Below, one piece after another: positions 16,080 through 24,316 of a DNA stretch of 64,000 nt. Source of the stretch: Hyphomicrobiales bacterium. GTDB lineage: Bacteria; Pseudomonadota; Alphaproteobacteria; Rhizobiales; Rhizobiaceae. A program made the translations under genes and the position numbers. Each line of letters begins with the position of its first letter. Within the stretch, counting starts at the first letter, position 1. The notes beneath the pieces are model-generated. The model was not told the origin of the DNA. It worked only from the letters and a program-made list of their open reading frames with translations, and did not search any database. The DNA lies in NCBI GenBank assembly GCA_017305835.1, contig JAFKJY010000054.1:1-64000 (forward strand). Reading direction: 5' to 3'.

Positions 16080-16694
16080 ATGGCAGGCGGGGTCGGCGTG
16101 AAGCAGAAGAAGCCCGATCGTGCCGACGAGGCGGCCGCCTTCGGCGAGGAGCAGATGGCGGCCTTCGGCCGCGAGCTGCGGCGTCTGCGGCTCGACCGCG
16201 GCTGGTCGCTCCAGCGCATGGCGACGGAGAGCGGCATCAGCGTCGCGGGCATCCAGAAGATCGAGCGCGGGCTGACCAACCCGAGCCTGCAGACGGCGTT
16301 CAGCCTGTCGGAGGCGCTGGGCCAGCCGCTGCCCGACCTGGTCGCCACCGCGCGGGCGGCGAGGCCGCCGGTCGTCGCGGCGAGCGGTCAGGCTCCGCGG
16401 CCGACGCACGGGCTCGCCGATTTCGCGGAAGGTCTGGCCGAGCGCCGCCTGTGCTCGCGGCTGGCGGTGGTCGCGCCGCACTCAACCCTCGATGCTGATG
16501 GCTTGGGCGGGCCGCTCTTCCTCTACGTCCTGCGCGGCCGGGTCCAGATGCAATTCGGCAGCGGCCGGGTGGAGGCCCTCGGTCCGGGCGATGCGATCCA
16601 CATGCGCGAGGAACTGCCGCGGCTGCTGGAGAACACGACGTCGCGCCGCGCGGTCGTGCTGTGCGTGTCGGACCTGCGCGGGCAGGCGGGCTAG
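16080..16694 (+). CDS. XRE family regulator with C-terminal cupin domain
   Basis: A 204-residue regulator. The N-terminal helix-turn-helix spans about residues 26-85 (FGRELRRLRLDRGWSLQRMA, then GISVAGIQKIERGLTNPSL) and a single cupin ligand-binding domain fills residues 120-200 (LFLYVLRGRVQMQFG, then LGPGDAIHM). Cupins of this group sense small ligands. It lies 25 bp after the NitT permease and 11 bp before a second regulator of the same architecture, so both are probably co-transcribed with, and control, the importer/decarboxylase locus. Its cupin is more divergent than those at 16706 and 31078. Confidence 0.88.
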   Translation: MAGGVGVKQKKPDRADEAAAFGEEQMAAFGRELRRLRLDRGWSLQRMATESGISVAGIQKIERGLTNPSLQTAFSLSEALGQPLPDLVATARAARPPVVAASGQAPRPTHGLADFAEGLAERRLCSRLAVVAPHSTLDADGLGGPLFLYVLRGRVQMQFGSGRVEALGPGDAIHMREELPRLLENTTSRRAVVLCVSDLRGQAG

Positions 16695-16705
16695 AGGCGA
16701 CGGCG

Positions 16706-17341
16706 ATGGCGCGCAATGGCAGGAACGGGACGGGCGACGAGGCGGGCGAGCCGCTGCCGCCCGACGACGGGGCGGGCAGCGAGATCGAGAAGGTCGGCTG
16801 GCGGCTGCGCGCCATGCGCAACCGGCATAGCATGACGATCACCCGGCTTGCGGAGCTTTCCGGCGTGCCGGCGAGCACGATCAGCAAGATCGAGAACGGC
16901 CATCTGCGGCCGAGCCTCGTCAACGCGATCAACCTCGCGCAGGCGCTGGGGGAAAATCTCGGCTTCCTCGTCGGCCGCTATCGCGACCCGCAGCAGGCGG
17001 AGGTCGTGGTGCGGGCGGCGAAGCGGCCAACCATCGCCTACGAGGACATGGGGCTCGTCCTGCAGGACCTCAACGGCGCCTTTCCGGCGGGGATGCTGGA
17101 GGCGCGCGTCGGGATCCTCTCGCCGGGCGCGACCTCCGGCAAGCGGCAGATGAGCCATTCGGGCGAGGAGCTGTGCTACGTCGTCGCCGGCGAGGTCCGC
17201 TACGAGGTGGATGGGCAGGAGTTCGTGCTTTCGGCCGACGACTACATCCAGTTCAAGTCCGAGCTTCCGCATTCGTGGAAATGCACGTCGGCGCAGGACG
17301 CCACGGTTCTGTGGGTCTTCTCCGACGGGCTTTCGTTCTGA
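16706..17341 (+). CDS. XRE family regulator with cupin domain
   Basis: A 211-residue XRE-cupin protein. Its helix-turn-helix is around residues 35-90 (PASTISKIENGHLRPSLVNAI) and its cupin carries an SHSGEELCYVVAGEVRYEVDG segment. The sequence is strikingly similar to the regulator at 31078: the recognition helix PASTISKIENG, the linker SLVNAINLA, and the ending FSDGLSF are shared. The ATG at 16706 was preferred over an in-frame extension to 16661 because the latter lies inside the previous gene. It may act on the ATACAATGTA boxes found immediately downstream (17375, 17607) and thus on the molybdenum-hydroxylase operon. Confidence 0.9.
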   Translation: MARNGRNGTGDEAGEPLPPDDGAGSEIEKVGWRLRAMRNRHSMTITRLAELSGVPASTISKIENGHLRPSLVNAINLAQALGENLGFLVGRYRDPQQAEVVVRAAKRPTIAYEDMGLVLQDLNGAFPAGMLEARVGILSPGATSGKRQMSHSGEELCYVVAGEVRYEVDGQEFVLSADDYIQFKSELPHSWKCTSAQDATVLWVFSDGLSF

Positions 17342-17371
17342 CGGCTATGGTGCGTTATGGCGCAGATGTAA

Positions 17372-17384
17372 TGTATACAATGTA
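17372..17384. promoter_or_regulatory. upstream ATACAATGTA box with TGTATACA palindrome
   Basis: It lies 30 bp after the stop of the XRE-cupin gene. The palindrome TGTATACA (17372-17379) overlaps ATACAATGTA (17375-17384), which recurs exactly at 17607-17616. Two copies 232 bp apart would permit cooperative or looping regulation. Operator function is inferred from the repeat. Confidence 0.45.
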
Positions 17385-17592
17385 AGTAAGCTTTCTCCAA
17401 GGTCGGCACTCGGCCATCCGGACAGCCTTTCGGAGATGATGCGGCGTACGAGATGGGCCGCCTGCATCATCATTTTTGCCCCATTTTTGGCACGTTATGC
17501 GCTAATTCCTGCTCAATGAGCTTTTCAGCGCCGCTCCGGACGCGGCTTTCACCGATCGCTTCGCACCGTATTTTTCAACCAGCACAAGCGCG

Positions 17593-17620
17593 TTGACTTT
17601 CTGAAAATACAATGTATTAG
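17593..17620 (+). promoter_or_regulatory. promoter with overlapping operator dyad
   Basis: TTGACT (17593-17598), a 16-nt spacer and TATTAG (17615-17620) form a sigma-70-like promoter about 36 bp before the GTG start of the binding-protein gene. The dyad AATACA-A-TGTATT (17606-17618) spans the end of the spacer and the -10 box, which points to repression by a dimeric regulator such as the adjacent XRE-cupin protein or the MarR protein encoded at 24300. Confidence 0.5.
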
Positions 17621-17656
17621 TTATTTATCGTACACGCCTACAAAGGGAGGATGGTC

Positions 17657-18601
17657 GTGTCAGTGTGTTTCAGATCGTCGATTTTCGCCGGTGCGGCAGC
17701 CGCCGTCGGGCTCTGGGCATTGTCGCTCGGCGGCGCCCAGGCTTCGGACGTCGTGATGCCGGCCAAGGATGATGCCGTCAACGCGCAGCTGCCCCAGGAG
17801 GTCAAGGACCGCGGCCAGATCCGCATCGTTTCCACCTTCGGCTATGCCCCGCAGCAGTTCTTCGCCGAGGACGGCAAGACGCCGGACGGCCTGTCTGTCG
17901 ATCTCGGCAAGGCGCTCGGCGCGGTCGCCGGCGTCCCGGTCGAGTTCACCAACGCCACGTTCGACTCGCTCATTCCGGGCCTCGACGCCGGGCGCTTCGA
18001 CATGGTCATCGCGGCCATGAGCGCGACCGCCGAGCGGGGCGCCAAGGTCAATTTCGTCATCTACCAGAAGACGGACGCGCGGCTGCTCGTGCGCGCCGGC
18101 AACCCGAAGGGGATCAATGGCCTGCAGGATCTGTGCGGCCTCAAGGTCGCGTCGCTGAAGGGCTCGCTCTACAACCAGGTCATCGACGCGGTCTCGGCCA
18201 AGTGCAAGGAAGCCGGCAAGGAGCCGGTCGACCTCAGCACCTACGACAATTCCGACTCCGTCTACCAGGCGCTGATCGCCGGGCGCGTCGACGCCAACTA
18301 TCGCGACTCCGCCCCGCTGATCTACACGGCGCGCGCCTCCGAGGGGCGGCTCGAAGTGGTCGGCCCCGAATATCCGGACACGCCCTACGGCATCGCGATC
18401 GCCGGCAAGAACGCCGACTTTGCCAAGGCGATGACCGCCGCTCTCGACGTGCTCATCAAGAACGGCACCTACCAGGCCATCCTGGACAAGTGGGGCCTCG
18501 GCTCGCGCGCCGTCGGCGCAGCCACCCTCACGGCGGTCGGCTCCCCGGCGGACTCCTATCCGCGTCCCCCGTCAGCGGTCGAGATTGCCTTCGGCAAGTA
18601 G
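17657..18601 (+). CDS. ABC transporter substrate-binding protein, polar amino acid type (family 3)
   Basis: A 314-residue periplasmic binding protein of the family-3 (His/Gln/Arg-type) fold. A signal peptide covers about the first 30 residues, ending near GGAQASD. The mature protein has the RGQIRIVSTFGYAPQQFF opening, then GLSVDLGKALGAVAGVPVEF and FDMVIAAMSATAER. The GTG at 17657 was chosen because GGGAGG lies 6 bp upstream; the ATG at 17651 directly abuts that site. A strong terminator follows the gene, so the binding protein can be made in excess over the downstream enzymes. Its permease and ATPase are encoded after the molybdenum hydroxylase. Confidence 0.88.
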   Translation: MSVCFRSSIFAGAAAAVGLWALSLGGAQASDVVMPAKDDAVNAQLPQEVKDRGQIRIVSTFGYAPQQFFAEDGKTPDGLSVDLGKALGAVAGVPVEFTNATFDSLIPGLDAGRFDMVIAAMSATAERGAKVNFVIYQKTDARLLVRAGNPKGINGLQDLCGLKVASLKGSLYNQVIDAVSAKCKEAGKEPVDLSTYDNSDSVYQALIAGRVDANYRDSAPLIYTARASEGRLEVVGPEYPDTPYGIAIAGKNADFAKAMTAALDVLIKNGTYQAILDKWGLGSRAVGAATLTAVGSPADSYPRPPSAVEIAFGK

Positions 18602-18628
18602 ACTCTGCTGATGATGCGCGGAATGCAG

Positions 18629-18656
18629 AGCCGGGCGAGTTCCCCCGCCCGGCTTT
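18629..18656 (+). terminator. intrinsic terminator after the binding-protein gene
   Basis: AGCCGGGCG (18629-18637) pairs perfectly with CGCCCGGCT (18646-18654) across an 8-nt loop, and the descending arm ends in TTT. It lies 28 bp after the stop of the binding-protein gene and before the ATG of the molybdenum-hydroxylase gene. It probably sets a ratio of binding protein to enzyme rather than ending the operon completely. Confidence 0.7.
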
Positions 18657-18688
18657 GCGCCCGCTCCTGGCGTCGGACTGGTGGTTGC

Positions 18689-21600
18689 ATGGCCCCGATC
18701 GGAACCCGCACTCGGCATGTCGACTGGATGGCCATCACCGATGGCTCCGCCGGCTACGCCGCCGATCTGCGCCTGGAAGGCGAACTGGCCGCAGCCGTCC
18801 TGCGCAGCCCGCACCCGCATGCCAGGATCGTCTCGATCGACACGTCGCGGGCCCGCGCGCTGCCGGGCGTCCACGCGGTGCTGACCGCGGCCGACGTGCC
18901 CGAAACCCTCTACCTCGACTACCGCGTCATGGACCGGGACCGGCGGATCCTCGCCGCCGACGTCGTGCGCCATGTCGGCGAGCCGGTGGCGCTGGTCGCG
19001 GCCGACGATGCCGAAACCGCCGCACGGGCGCTCGATCTGATCGACGTCCGCTACAGGCGGCTGCCGGTCGCCGACACGGTTGCCAAGGCGCTGTCGCCCT
19101 CCGCGCCGGCTATCCATCCGCATCCCGAGGAGCGCAACGTCGCGGCGCGTGTCCGGCGCGATCTCGGCGTGGCGCCGCAGGGTGCGCCGGCGTCTGCGCA
19201 CTCGGTACGGGCGTCCTACAGCTCCACGCGGCAGACGCATGCGACGATGGAGCCGCATACGGTCAAAGCGTACTGGAAGGCCGACGAGAAGTGCCTGCAC
19301 GTGTGGGCGCCGTCGCAGAACCCGCGCCTCATCCATCGCGATCTCGCCCAGCTTTTCGGCCTCGACACGTCGGCGGTGCGCCTGCACCAGCTCGCGATCG
19401 GCGGCGATTTCGGCGGGCGCACGCAGATCTCGGGCACGGAGGCGCTGGTCTGTGCGCTCAGCCTCGCGACCGGCCGGCCCGTGGCGCTGCACCAGTCGCG
19501 CGCCGAGGAGTTCGCCTTCACCAAGTGGCGGCTAGCCTGGGACATGGACCTTGCGCTCGGCTGCGACGCCGGCGGCAAGGTCACGACGCTGCAAGCGTCA
19601 TTCGACGTCGACAACGGCGCCTACAACCAGGCCGGGCCGGGCGAGATGGTCTACGGCTCGGTCGCGCTGGGCTCGTCCTATCGCTGGCTCGGCTACCAGG
19701 CCGACGGGCGCTGCGTCTACACCAACAGGGTGCCGGCCTCGTCCTTCCGCGGCGCGGGCGGCTACGCGATCAACTGGGCGCTCGAATGCGCCGTCGACGA
19801 GCTGGCCGAGAAGGCCGGCATCGATCCGATCGACTTCCGGCTGGCCAATGCCGTCGGCGACGAGCACGAGGTGTCGCTGACCGGCTGGGAGATCAAGTCG
19901 TCGGGGCTGCGGCGCTGTCTGCAGGCCGTGCGCGAGGGGATCGACTGGGACGCCAGGCGCCGGCAGGGCGGCAAGGGGCGCGGCGTCGGGGTGGCATGCA
20001 CCATCCACGTCACCGCCCTGTCGCGCGACTATATGCTGCGCTCTTCCTGCGCGCTCGACATAGACGGCCGCGGCCACGTCATCATCCGCTCCGGCTGCGG
20101 CGACGCCGGCACCGGGCAGAAGACGCTGATCTGCCAGACCGTCTCCACGATCCTCGGCGTGCCCCTCGACAGGATCTCGATCGTCACCACCGACACGCTC
20201 GTCACGCCGCACGATGCGGGCGCGGGCGCCTCGCGCGGCAGCTTCGTCGCGGTCAACGCGGCGCGGACGCTGGCGAGCAAGGTCCGCGCCGACCTCTCGG
20301 CGGTCGCGCTTGATCATTTCGGGATCGGGGACGGCGAGCCGGACTGGGCCGACGGCGTCGTGCGCAGCGGCAACCACGTCATGGAGCTGGGCGAGCTCGC
20401 CCTGCTAGCCGGCTCCGCGCAGGGATACTCCGCACAGACGGAATATGTCGGCGCGTCGCACGACCCCGATCCGCGCGGCTACGAGGACATCTCGCCGACC
20501 TATTCCTTCGCCGCGCACGCCGTCGAGGTCGAAGTCGACGAGGCATTGGGCACCGTGAAGGTGCTGAAGGTCGTGGCGGCGCACGATTCCGGCACGATCC
20601 TCAACCCGCTCAGTGCCCGGGGACAGGTCGAGGGCGGCGTCGTCATGGGGCTCGGCGCCGTGCTCGGCGAATCCCTGATCTTCGAGGAGGGGCGGGTCGT
20701 CAATCCGAGCTATGCCGACTACGTGCTGCCGCGTCCCGCCGATGCGCCGCCGATCGAGACGATCTTCGTCGACGTCGCCGACAGCGTCGGCCCGTTCGGA
20801 TCGAAGGGACTGGGCGAGATCCCGCTGATCACGATCGGCCCGGCGGTCACCAACGCCATCGCACATGCGACGGGCCTGCGTCTGCGGACTGCCCCGCACA
20901 CGCCTGACCAGATCGTGACGGCGGCGCGGCGGCGCGACGGCAAATCCCTGCGCGCCGGCTCCATCGCCGCCCGGCCCGACCGCTGGTGGACGGCGGCCGT
21001 GCGCACCGCCTATCCGCGCGGGCTGCACAAGGGCCTGCGGCTGCTTTCGGAACGCGTCGGCCGGCCGCGGCCGGCGGGCCGCATCGAGACGATCCGGCCG
21101 GCGGCCGGGATCGACGAGGCGCTCGATCTTCTGCACGAGGGCGGTGCAGACGCGCCGATCGCCGGCGGCACGGACCTGCTTGCGCTCGAAACGCAGGGCC
21201 TGCCGCTGCCGGGCCGGCTGGTCGACATCGCCGGTCTCGGCGAACTTCGCGACATCGAGACTCGCGACGACGGCTCGCTGCGCATCGGCTCGGCGGTCAC
21301 GCTGGCGGATCTGGCGGAGAGCGCCGCCTGCGATCCGGTGCTGCGCAAGACTGCCGCACTGATCGCGACGCCGCAGATCCGTCAGGCCGCGACCGTCGGC
21401 GGCAATCTGTGCCAGACCAAGCGGTGCTGGTTCTTCCGCAACGGCTTCGATTGCTACAAGCGTGGCGGCGCGACGCGGCCCTGCTATGCGGTGATGGGCG
21501 ACCATCGCTTCTACCATTCGATCCAGGACGCGCACCGCTGCCAGGCGATCACGCCGTCCGACCTCGCGACCACGCTGGTCGCGCTCGACGCGGAGATCGA

Positions 21601-22042
21601 GGTGCGCCGCTCGGGCGGTGTCCGCCGCGTGGCGGCCGAGCATTTCTACGAGGGGCCGGGCGAAACGGGCCTTGCGTCCGGCGAGATCGTCGGCGCGGTG
21701 GAAATCCCCGCACAGGCGCGGCGACGGCGGTCGGCCTACCGCAAGCTGGCGCTCTGGCAGGGTGCCTTCGCCATCGCGACAGCCTGCGTCTCGGCCGAGC
21801 TTTCGGGGGGACGCATTTCCGACCTGCGCGTGGCGCTCGGCGGCGTCGGGCCGGTGCCGGTGCGCGTGCATCGGCTCGAACGCATGCTGCGCGGCCAGCG
21901 TCCCGATCCCACCGCCATCGAGGCGGGCATCGCGGCGTGGATGAAGGGAACGCATCCGCTGCGCGACAACCACTGGAAGGCCTTCGCCACGGCAGATCTG
22001 CTCAGGCGGACGCTGTCCGACGTGCTGGAGCGGCCGTCATGA
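18689..22042 (+). CDS. xanthine dehydrogenase family protein: fused molybdopterin-binding and FAD-binding/[4Fe-4S] subunits
   Basis: A 1117-residue molybdenum hydroxylase subunit made of two subunits that are usually separate. Residues 1-760 are the molybdopterin-binding large subunit: QTHATMEPHTVKAYW, GGDFGGR and, near residue 710, GSKGLGEIPL with the catalytic Glu. Residues 795-1117 are the FAD-binding medium subunit: IAGGTDLLAL, then TVGGNLCQ. An insert in it holds C913, C922, C932 and C951, resembling the [4Fe-4S] loop of E. coli PaoB (YagS) and 4-hydroxybenzoyl-CoA reductase beta. The ATG at 18689 was chosen because the upstream extension runs through the terminator hairpin; ATG 18728 is an alternative. 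The enzyme would hydroxylate an N-heterocycle or oxidise an aldehyde. It sits between the binding protein and the permease of an importer. Confidence 0.88.
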   Translation: MAPIGTRTRHVDWMAITDGSAGYAADLRLEGELAAAVLRSPHPHARIVSIDTSRARALPGVHAVLTAADVPETLYLDYRVMDRDRRILAADVVRHVGEPVALVAADDAETAARALDLIDVRYRRLPVADTVAKALSPSAPAIHPHPEERNVAARVRRDLGVAPQGAPASAHSVRASYSSTRQTHATMEPHTVKAYWKADEKCLHVWAPSQNPRLIHRDLAQLFGLDTSAVRLHQLAIGGDFGGRTQISGTEALVCALSLATGRPVALHQSRAEEFAFTKWRLAWDMDLALGCDAGGKVTTLQASFDVDNGAYNQAGPGEMVYGSVALGSSYRWLGYQADGRCVYTNRVPASSFRGAGGYAINWALECAVDELAEKAGIDPIDFRLANAVGDEHEVSLTGWEIKSSGLRRCLQAVREGIDWDARRRQGGKGRGVGVACTIHVTALSRDYMLRSSCALDIDGRGHVIIRSGCGDAGTGQKTLICQTVSTILGVPLDRISIVTTDTLVTPHDAGAGASRGSFVAVNAARTLASKVRADLSAVALDHFGIGDGEPDWADGVVRSGNHVMELGELALLAGSAQGYSAQTEYVGASHDPDPRGYEDISPTYSFAAHAVEVEVDEALGTVKVLKVVAAHDSGTILNPLSARGQVEGGVVMGLGAVLGESLIFEEGRVVNPSYADYVLPRPADAPPIETIFVDVADSVGPFGSKGLGEIPLITIGPAVTNAIAHATGLRLRTAPHTPDQIVTAARRRDGKSLRAGSIAARPDRWWTAAVRTAYPRGLHKGLRLLSERVGRPRPAGRIETIRPAAGIDEALDLLHEGGADAPIAGGTDLLALETQGLPLPGRLVDIAGLGELRDIETRDDGSLRIGSAVTLADLAESAACDPVLRKTAALIATPQIRQAATVGGNLCQTKRCWFFRNGFDCYKRGGATRPCYAVMGDHRFYHSIQDAHRCQAITPSDLATTLVALDAEIEVRRSGGVRRVAAEHFYEGPGETGLASGEIVGAVEIPAQARRRRSAYRKLALWQGAFAIATACVSAELSGGRISDLRVALGGVGPVPVRVHRLERMLRGQRPDPTAIEAGIAAWMKGTHPLRDNHWKAFATADLLRRTLSDVLERPS

Positions 22043-22551
22043 TGGCGCGGCTGCGGGTGAACGGGCAGGAACACGTCCTCGACCTGCCGGCCGGCGAGCG
22101 GCTGATCGACGTGCTGCGCGATCGGCTGGGGCTGACCGGCACCAAGCAGGGCTGCCGCGCCGGCGAGTGCGGCGCCTGCACCGTGCTGGTCGACGGGCGG
22201 CCGATGCAGGCCTGCATCATGCTCGCCTGCCGCGTGCATGGCGAGGTGCGCACGGTCGAGGGGCTGGGCGAGCGCTTCATGCCGCTGCGGCAGGCCTTTG
22301 CCGACGAAGGCGGCTTCCAGTGCGGCTTCTGCACGCCGGGCCAGCTCATGCGGGCCGCCGCGCTGCTCGCGGAGGCGCCGCTGGAGCGGCTCGGCGACGA
22401 GGCATGGCTGCGGGAGCAGATGAACGGCAACATCTGCCGCTGCACCGGATATTGCGGCATCATCCGTGCGCTGATGAACGAGGACGTGCGGACGCTCGCC
22501 CGCGACCTGCGCGGCGAGCCGGCCGTGACCGAGGGAGGATTTCAGGCTTGA
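22039..22551 (+). CDS. molybdenum hydroxylase small subunit, 2x[2Fe-2S] ferredoxin-like
   Basis: A 170-residue electron-transfer subunit. The N-terminal plant-type ferredoxin domain has cysteines at 39, 44, 47 and 59 (C-x4-C-x2-C-x11-C). The C-terminal helical [2Fe-2S] domain has C95, C98, C133 and C135 (CGFC, then CRC). It passes electrons from the Mo centre to FAD in the large fused subunit encoded just upstream; the genes overlap at ATGA. It overlaps the permease gene by 4 bp at TTGA. The protein is normal in length for the family and lacks an export signal, in contrast to the periplasmic PaoA type. Confidence 0.93.
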   Translation: MMARLRVNGQEHVLDLPAGERLIDVLRDRLGLTGTKQGCRAGECGACTVLVDGRPMQACIMLACRVHGEVRTVEGLGERFMPLRQAFADEGGFQCGFCTPGQLMRAAALLAEAPLERLGDEAWLREQMNGNICRCTGYCGIIRALMNEDVRTLARDLRGEPAVTEGGFQA

Positions 22552-23498
22552 CCCATCGACCTGATCTCGAGGCGATCGCCGCGCTGCCCCGGCTGGACGG
22601 CCCCGGCAGCGTGGTCCCGATCCGCCACTACGGCCGCTGGGCCTCGGCCGTGCTGGTGGCCTTCCTCGGCGGCGGTTATCTCTACCTGCTCGCGACCAGC
22701 GACAACATGCGCTGGGACGTGACCTACGACTACCTGTTCCACCCCGCCGTGATGAGCGGGCTGTGGCTGACGATCCAGCTCACGGTCGCTTCCATGGCGC
22801 TGGCGATCGTCAGCGGTGCGATGCTGGGCTTCATGCGGCTGTCGCAGAACCCGGTGCTGCGCTCGGTGAGCTGGTGGGTCATCTGGTTCCTGCGCGGCAC
22901 GCCGCTCCTGGTGCAACTGCTGTTCTGGTACTTCCTCGCCTCGCTGTTTCCCTTCCTCAGCCTGACGATCCCGTTCGGGCCGACGCTGTTCTCGGTCGAC
23001 ACCAACAGCCTCATCAACCAGTTCGGCGCGGCCGTCCTCGGCCTCGGGCTCAACGAGGGCGCCTACATGGCCGAGATCTATCGCGCCGGCATCCTGTCGG
23101 TCGACAAGGGCCAGACGGAAGCAGCACAGTCCGTCGGCATGTCGCGGGCGCGACTGATGCGCCGCATCGTCATGCCGCAGGCGATGCGCTTCATCATCCC
23201 GCCGACGGGCAACGCGACGATCTCCATGCTCAAGACCACGTCGGTCGTCCTCATCATCGGCCTGCCCGACCTGCTCACCTCGGTGCAACTGATCTACGCC
23301 CGCAACTTCCAGCAGATCCCGCTGCTTGCGGTCGCCTGCTTCTGGTATCTCGTCTGCACGACTGCGCTGACGATCGTCCAGAGCCGGCTGGAGCGTCACT
23401 ATTCGCGCGGCTCGCGGGTCGAGGGCGGGCTCGACCTGGTGAGCCTGCTCGGGCCGCTGCTACGGCCCCGGCGCGCTTCCAGGGAGGTCCGCCCGTGA
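22548..23498 (+). CDS. amino acid ABC transporter permease (HisM/GlnP type)
   Basis: A 316-residue inner-membrane permease. A predicted cytoplasmic N-terminal extension of about 30 residues and a first hydrophobic segment near residues 34-52 are followed by the family-3 permease core: GLWLTIQLTVASMALAIV, FLRGTPLLVQL, and the ATPase-docking YRAGILSVDKGQTEAAQSVG with MRRIVMPQAMRF. The start is the TTG at 22548, inferred from a GAGGGAGG site about 9 bp upstream and the TTGA overlap with the preceding stop; no ATG lies in a suitable place. It partners the ATPase at 23495 and the binding protein at 17657. Confidence 0.88.
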   Translation: MTHRPDLEAIAALPRLDGPGSVVPIRHYGRWASAVLVAFLGGGYLYLLATSDNMRWDVTYDYLFHPAVMSGLWLTIQLTVASMALAIVSGAMLGFMRLSQNPVLRSVSWWVIWFLRGTPLLVQLLFWYFLASLFPFLSLTIPFGPTLFSVDTNSLINQFGAAVLGLGLNEGAYMAEIYRAGILSVDKGQTEAAQSVGMSRARLMRRIVMPQAMRFIIPPTGNATISMLKTTSVVLIIGLPDLLTSVQLIYARNFQQIPLLAVACFWYLVCTTALTIVQSRLERHYSRGSRVEGGLDLVSLLGPLLRPRRASREVRP

Positions 23499-24316
23499 CC
23501 GTTCAACCCAGCTTCGAGGCGGGCACCACGCTCGCGCCCATGGTCGTCGCCCGCGGCGTCGAAAAGTCCTTCGGCGCGGTTCGGGTGCTGCGCGGCATCG
23601 ACCTCGACGTAATGCCCGGCCAGGTCGTTTGCCTGATTGGTCCGTCCGGCTCCGGCAAGACGACGTTCCTGCGCTGCATCAACTTGCTGGAGAAGATCGA
23701 CCGCGGGCTGCTCGCGGTCGACGGCCGGCATATCGGCTACCGCGTCGGCCGCGACGGTCGGCTGTGCGAGATGACCGAGCGCGAGATCTGCCGGCAGCGG
23801 CGCGACATCGGCATGGTGTTCCAGCGCTTCAACCTGTTCCAGCACATGACCGCGCTCGAAAACGTCATCGAGGGGCCGGTCGGCGTGCTGGGCGAGAACC
23901 GGCGCGAGGCGACGGCGCGGGCGCGCGAGTTGCTGAAGCGTGTCGGGCTGGAGCACAAGGCCGACAGTTTTCCGGCGGAGCTGTCGGGCGGCCAGCAGCA
24001 GCGCGTCGCGATCGCGCGCGCGCTCGCCATGCGGCCGAAGCTGATCCTGTTCGACGAGCCGACCTCGGCGCTCGATCCGGAGCTCGTCGGCGAGGTGCTC
24101 GACGTCATGCGCACGCTGGCCCACAGCGGCATGACGATGGTCATCGTCACGCACGAGATTGCGTTTGCGCGCGATATTGCCGACTTAGTCGTGTTTATGG
24201 ACGAGGGGCAGGTGGTCGAGAGCGGCCCGCCGGCCGAGGTGCTGGCCAATCCGAGGCAGGAGCGGACCAGGAAGTTCCTTCTCAGCGTGAGGGGCGAAGA
24301 TGGCCACGCGCGCTAG
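23495..24316 (+). CDS. amino acid ABC transporter ATP-binding protein (GlnQ/HisP type)
   Basis: A 273-residue ATPase starting at a GTG that overlaps the permease stop (GTGA) and is preceded by GGGAGG. It has Walker A GPSGSGKTT near residue 48, a Q-loop in VFQRFNLFQHM, the signature [15 protein letters not shown] near 164, Walker B LILFDEPTSALDPE and a switch His in VTHEIAFARD. It closes the importer whose binding protein is encoded before the molybdenum hydroxylase. It overlaps the MarR gene by 17 bp. Confidence 0.93.
   Translation: MTVQPSFEAGTTLAPMVVARGVEKSFGAVRVLRGIDLDVMPGQVVCLIGPSGSGKTTFLRCINLLEKIDRGLLAVDGRHIGYRVGRDGRLCEMTEREICRQRRDIGMVFQRFNLFQHMTALENVIEGPVGVLGENRREATARARELLKRVGLEHKADSFPAELSGGQQQRVAIARALAMRPKLILFDEPTSALDPELVGEVLDVMRTLAHSGMTMVIVTHEIAFARDIADLVVFMDEGQVVESGPPAEVLANPRQERTRKFLLSVRGEDGHAR

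Larger units (their letters stand above)
17342..17656. promoter_or_regulatory. 315-bp intergenic region upstream of the molybdenum-hydroxylase/transporter operon
   Basis: No open frame with coding character is seen. The region is AT-rich for this genome and contains two copies of ATACAATGTA, at 17375-17384 and 17607-17616. The first overlaps a TGTATACA palindrome (17372-17379). The second lies within an AATACA-A-TGTATT perfect dyad that covers the likely -10 box of the downstream operon. Confidence 0.6.

Noticed and set aside
18611-18688. Longer N-terminus for the molybdenum-hydroxylase gene starting at 18611
   Set aside because: The extension runs through the terminator hairpin at 18629-18656 and has no similarity to the family; ATG 18689 fits better.
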